Source of the DNA: a bacterium UBA3734
GTDB lineage: Bacteria; Bacteroidota; Bacteroidia; Bacteroidales; Bacteroidaceae
Direction of reading: 5' to 3'
NCBI GenBank assembly: GCA_002372575.1
Contig: DFHC01000164.1
Span: forward strand, 1 to 14,169
Length of the DNA: 14,169 nt
The notes under the pieces were generated by a model. It had not been told where the DNA came from. It saw only the letters and a list, made by a program, of their open reading frames with translations, and did not search any database. Each line of letters starts with the position of its first letter. Positions within the stretch are counted from its first letter, which is position 1. The position numbers were made by a program, and so were the translations under genes. This document shows positions 11,620 to 14,169 of this stretch, piece after piece.

Positions 11620-12570
11620 TCAAAAACTGTACGCCGCATTGATGAGGAGCGAGAAGCTCGAAACGTGGTATTTACCGTAGGCCACACCCAGTTTGAAGCG
11701 TTGCAGCGTGAGTCCGGCACCCAGTGTCAGACCCGCACCATGGTTGCTCTCCTCTTGGTCGGTGGCCGAGAGAATGCTCATCTGGCGAGCACGCTGGAAA
11801 TTGTAGCCCACGCCCACCCAAACCTGCTCCGAGAGCAGCAGTTCGGCACCCAGGGCCACGTGCCGGATGAACTTATAGTTCCAGTGGCCGAGGTCGTGGA
11901 GCGTGGCCGAGAGGCGCAGCGGCGTGTGTAAGAGCCGTTTCGACATGCCCAGCTGCAGGTCGAAGGGCATCCGGTCGTATTCGTCGTCGAAAGCGTCGAT
12001 TTGGCCGCCCAGGTTCTTCGCCACGAGCGACAGCGACCATTCGTTTTCGGGGTTGTAGTAGTTCAGTCCGAGATCCACGCACACGGCGGCAGCGTTGTAG
12101 GAGCCGATGGTGGCATAGACGAATTTCGCCGCGATGCCGCCCGTGAGCCGGTTGGAAAGCAGATACGAGAAATAGCCCGCGAGCGCGATGTCCTTCGCCC
12201 GAAACTCGCCCGTCTGCACGTTGTTTTCATCCACTTCGCGCATCGTGCCGTAGTCGAGATACTGTCCAGACACCGCCCACGCCGCCTTCTCGCCCACCGT
12301 GCGGTTGAACGACGCGCTGGCCGTGTTCACGCCCTCCATGTAGTTCATGTAGTTCAGCCCGATGGTCTTGTCCGACACGTTCCAAAGCAGCGCCGGATTG
12401 CTGAACATCAGCGAGGGGTCGTCGGCCACGATACTGACGTTCTCGCCGCCGAGCGCCGCCTCGTGCGCACTCACGGGCAGCCGCAGGAAGTTATAGGCGT
12501 TCTTGCTCTCTTGAGCCTCGGCAAGGCAGGAAAACAGCATCAAAACGTATATAAAAAAGCCTTTTTTCAT
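11620..12570 (-). CDS. porQ: Type IX secretion system protein PorQ
   Basis: A 316-aa outer-membrane beta-barrel protein of the PorV/PorQ (FadL-like) family. In Porphyromonas, PorQ belongs to the PorQ-PorU-PorV-PorZ attachment complex that processes and anchors type IX cargo at the surface. The signal peptide is residues 1-19 with cleavage AEA|Q. The mature start YNFLRLPVSAHEAALGGENVSIVADDPSLMFSNPALL is the family signature (small N-terminal helix and DPSLMFSNPA turn). The rest alternates polar and hydrophobic residues as amphipathic strands and ends in an aromatic residue (INAAYSF), as outer-membrane barrels do. I chose the ATG at 12570. The frame opens to 12603, but that start overlaps the -7 promoter element. 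It is upstream of cmk, probably in one transcript, and divergent from tonB. Its presence implies that the organism has a type IX system; no cargo with the usual C-terminal domain is in this window. Confidence 0.93.
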   Translation of the reverse strand: MKKGFFIYVLMLFSCLAEAQESKNAYNFLRLPVSAHEAALGGENVSIVADDPSLMFSNPALLWNVSDKTIGLNYMNYMEGVNTASASFNRTVGEKAAWAVSGQYLDYGTMREVDENNVQTGEFRAKDIALAGYFSYLLSNRLTGGIAAKFVYATIGSYNAAAVCVDLGLNYYNPENEWSLSLVAKNLGGQIDAFDDEYDRMPFDLQLGMSKRLLHTPLRLSATLHDLGHWNYKFIRHVALGAELLLSEQVWVGVGYNFQRARQMSILSATDQEESNHGAGLTLGAGLTLQRFKLGVAYGKYHVSSFSLLINAAYSF

Positions 12571-12584
12571 CGTAAAAATTCTAA

Positions 12585-12620
12585 TTTGTCCGCAAAGATA
12601 CAAATTTTTTCTTATCTTTG
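12585..12620 (+). promoter_or_regulatory. Promoter of tonB, overlapping the porQ promoter
   Basis: TATCTTTG (12613-12620) is a full -7 match. The nearest TTTG is at 12585-12588 with a 24-bp spacer, longer than ideal. The element makes the ATG at 12618 unusable and supports the start at 12651. Confidence 0.55.
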
Positions 12621-12626
12621 CACAAA
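12593..12626 (-). promoter_or_regulatory. Promoter of porQ-cmk, overlapping the tonB promoter
   Basis: On the minus strand TATCTTTG (12593-12600) is a full -7 match, 23 bp upstream of the porQ ATG. A TTTG lies at 12623-12626, spacing 22 bp, a little long. The -33 part lies beyond the -7 element of the opposite promoter. Confidence 0.6.
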
Positions 12627-12650
12627 ATTTTTAGGATTATTCTGCATCGG

Positions 12651-13355
12651 ATGGAACAGAAAAAGTCGAACGAGGCCAATTTAGAGGCGAAGCGCACCAC
12701 GGGATTCCTGCTCGGACTGGTGGTGGCACTTTCCGTGCTCTTCGTGGCTCTGCAGTGGACTTCTGACGATTCCGAATACGACATCGACGAGTCGTTCATC
12801 GACGAACTGGCCGAGGAACTCACCATCAATCCGTGGGAAGAAGACCCCGAGCTGCAGCCCCTGCCGGAAATGGTGGTGCAACCCGTTCAGGGCGACCAAA
12901 TCAAGGTGGTGGAAACGCCTGCAGAGCAGCCCGACGAACAGCCGCAGCCGCTGCTGGAACAGGCCACGGTGGAGAACGAGGAAGTCGCTCCCGACGAACC
13001 TGAGCCGCTGCCACAAGAGCCGCTGGCCAGCGACAAAGAGCCACTGCCGATGCGCATTGTGGAGCAGCTGCCGGAGTTTCCGGGCGGAATGACGGCCTTC
13101 ATCCAGTGGCTCACGAAAAATTTGAGATACCCCGATGCGGCGCGACGGGAGAAAATACAGGGTAGGGTGGTGGTCACGTTCATCGTGAACGCCGACGGCA
13201 GCATCACGCAAGCGAAAGTGGCGCAGTCGGCCCACCCGCTGCTCGACCGCGAGGCTCTTCGCGTCATCGGCCTGATGTCCCGATGGAAGCCCGGAATTCA
13301 GAACGGCGAGCCTTGCCGAACGATGATGGCGGTGCCGATTGTTTTTCAGCTTTGA
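12651..13355 (+). CDS. tonB: TonB family energy-transducing protein
   Basis: A 234-aa inner-membrane protein that links ExbB/ExbD to TonB-dependent outer-membrane transporters. A short basic cytoplasmic start (MEQKKSNEANLEAKR) precedes one membrane helix at residues about 18-36. A Pro/Glu/Gln-rich periplasmic spacer spans about 40-140 (EEDPELQPLPE, PAEQPDEQPQP, PDEPEPLPQEPL). The TonB C-terminal domain covers about 143-234: EFPGGMTAFIQWLTKNLRYP, QGRVVVTFIVNADGSITQAKV, DREALRVIGLMSRWKPG, and PIVFQL at the end. The MELKKS-like start and FPGG entry are typical of Bacteroidetes TonB. Its own promoter gives a short leader. No exbB or exbD lies beside it. Bacteroidetes carry several tonB genes, so the partner transporter cannot be named. 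Confidence 0.93.
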   Translation: MEQKKSNEANLEAKRTTGFLLGLVVALSVLFVALQWTSDDSEYDIDESFIDELAEELTINPWEEDPELQPLPEMVVQPVQGDQIKVVETPAEQPDEQPQPLLEQATVENEEVAPDEPEPLPQEPLASDKEPLPMRIVEQLPEFPGGMTAFIQWLTKNLRYPDAARREKIQGRVVVTFIVNADGSITQAKVAQSAHPLLDREALRVIGLMSRWKPGIQNGEPCRTMMAVPIVFQL

Positions 13356-13371
13356 AAGACGTTTTTCTGTT

Positions 13372-13398
13372 CGCTTTTCCGTAAAAAAAAAGCGTTTT
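13372..13398 (+). terminator. Possible weak terminator after tonB
   Basis: CGCTTTT (13372-13378) and AAAAGCG (13388-13394) can pair as a 7-bp stem around a 9-nt loop and are followed by TTTT. It is weak and short on GC, so the call is tentative. Confidence 0.35.
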
Positions 13399-13401
13399 CC
13401 C

Positions 13402-13432
13402 TTTGCATTCTGCGCTCTTCTTCGTAACTTTG
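13402..13432 (+). promoter_or_regulatory. Promoter of the polyprenyl synthase gene
   Basis: TTTG (13402-13405) and TAACTTTG (13425-13432) are separated by 19 bp, a full consensus match, about 50 bp upstream of the start codon. Confidence 0.7.
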
Positions 13433-13482
13433 TGGCCGAAAACGAGAATCGCCTGAAAAACGGTTCCTTCACCCCCGAAGCA

Positions 13483-14169
13483 ATGAATACAGCAAACGAA
13501 ATCCTCCGCTCGGTCAATCGCTACCTCGAACAGCTGCCCTACGACCGGCAACCGCAGTCGCTCTACGAGCCCATCCAGTATGTCCTTTCGCTCGGCGGAA
13601 AACGCATCCGACCCGTGTTGATGCTCCTTTCCTACGAGCTGTTTCGCAACGACTCCGAGCGGATTCTCCCGCAGGCCTGCGCCTTGGAAACCTACCACAA
13701 CTATACGCTCCTGCACGACGACCTGATGGACAACGCCGACGTGCGTCGTGGAAAACCCACCGTACACCGTCGTTGGGATGCCAACACGGCCATTCTCTCG
13801 GGCGACTCGATGCTCGTGCTCGCCTACGAGCGCATGGCGCAGTGCAGCGCGGAAAAGTTGCCGCAGGTGCTCTCGCTGTTCACCGAGACGGCCCTCGAAA
13901 TTGGCGAAGGACAGCAGTACGACATGGATTTTGAGCATCGCAACGACGTGCGCGAGGAGGAATACATCGAGATGATTCGCCTGAAAACGAGCGTCCTTCT
14001 GGCCTGCGCCACGAAAATGGGCGCACTCTTGGCCGACGCCGACGAGCGCGATGCCGAGCTGCTCTATCAGTTTGGCGAGCAGTTTGGCCTGGCCTTCCAG
14101 TTGCAAGACGATTTCCTGGACGTTTATGGCGATCCGGCGGTCTTCGGTAAGGCCATCGGCGGCGACATC
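13483..14169 (+). CDS. Polyprenyl diphosphate synthase, N-terminal part (cut by window edge)
   Basis: A trans-isoprenyl diphosphate synthase that joins IPP units to an allylic diphosphate. The 229 codons present run off the window end with no stop. Visible motifs are GGKRIRP (IPP-binding Lys/Arg), the first Asp-rich motif LLHDDLMDNADVRRG, GDSMLVLAYE, RLKTSVLLACA, and the second Asp-rich motif FQLQDDFLDVYGD. The first Asp-rich motif has the plain DDxxD form without the two-residue insertion of bacterial FPP synthases, and a Tyr sits five residues before it (YTLLHDD). In the known scheme this resembles short-chain enzymes of the archaeal GGPP type. A C15-C20 product is therefore an inference, not a result. 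The ATG at 13483 (MNTANEILRSVNRYLEQLP) fits the family start. It has its own promoter and would use the IPP and DMAPP made by IspH. Confidence 0.92.
   Translation, partial: MNTANEILRSVNRYLEQLPYDRQPQSLYEPIQYVLSLGGKRIRPVLMLLSYELFRNDSERILPQACALETYHNYTLLHDDLMDNADVRRGKPTVHRRWDANTAILSGDSMLVLAYERMAQCSAEKLPQVLSLFTETALEIGEGQQYDMDFEHRNDVREEEYIEMIRLKTSVLLACATKMGALLADADERDAELLYQFGEQFGLAFQLQDDFLDVYGDPAVFGKAIGGDI

Noticed and set aside
12526..12537. A possible lipobox (LFSC) in the PorQ signal peptide
   Set aside because: Phe at position -2 does not fit the lipobox, and the A|Q signal peptidase I site four residues on fits a barrel protein.
12571..12603. A porQ start at 12603 and a tonB start at 12618
   Set aside because: Both lie in or upstream of the -7 elements. 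The starts at 12570 and 12651 give a proper signal peptide and the usual TonB N-terminus.

Overview
The window looks like a chromosomal segment of a Bacteroidales bacterium, most likely Prevotellaceae with a fairly GC-rich genome. Several things point there. Every intergenic promoter I can read has the Bacteroidetes form (TTTG, about 20 bp, TAnnTTTG). Secreted proteins have signal peptides that end in 'A|Q'. Gene types are typical of the group: the type IX secretion protein PorQ, a very large alpha-2-macroglobulin-like protein, a DUF1573 protein, and a TonB that opens 'MEQKKS'. Shine-Dalgarno sequences are weak or absent. No tRNA, rRNA, transposase, phage gene or CRISPR array was seen. The content is mostly housekeeping.

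Layout. (1) Bases 1-2442: glnS (minus, cut by the window start) and glnA (plus) diverge from one intergenic region with a promoter for each. glnA ends at a strong 16-bp hairpin that also serves the converging bcp. (2) Bases 2443-3050: bcp, a thiol peroxidase (minus), is divergent from the next operon. (3) Bases 3051-10824: a three-gene plus-strand operon with a 1899-aa secreted alpha-2-macroglobulin-like protein without a thioester motif, a secreted DUF1573 protein, and ispH of the MEP isoprenoid pathway. (4) Bases 10826-12570: porQ then cmk on the minus strand, converging on ispH with one base between the stop codons. (5) Bases 12571-14169: porQ and tonB fire from overlapping divergent promoters; a polyprenyl diphosphate synthase with its own promoter follows and is cut by the window end.

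The most unusual signal is a set of short tandem-repeat islands confined to about 3.6-11.6 kb. Units of 7, 8 and about 10-11 bp (CAGGAGTT, CTCAACT, CATCACC, CTCGCTT/A, GCCGGAAGGA, AAGGGGAGTG-like) sit inside reading frames and in one intergenic leader. Four are in the macroglobulin gene, one lies inside ispH between conserved blocks, one encodes the Cmk C-terminus, and one lies between porQ and cmk. The same octamer recurs at three sites over 8 kb, and the same 12-mer occurs in two genes. They resemble in style the short tandemly repeated repetitive (STRR) sequences of cyanobacteria, or in-frame insertions such as the Rickettsia palindromic elements, but the sequences differ. Because 7 and 8 are not multiples of 3, losing or gaining one unit inside a gene shifts the frame. 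This could make the macroglobulin gene a phase-variable locus, while the tract in ispH must be held to changes of three units.

Functionally the window joins glutamine supply and use (GlnA, GlnRS), peroxide defence (Bcp), envelope proteins (A2M-like, DUF1573, PorQ, TonB) and isoprenoid synthesis (IspH, prenyl synthase). The operons are ordinary; the repeat islands are what deserve a second look.
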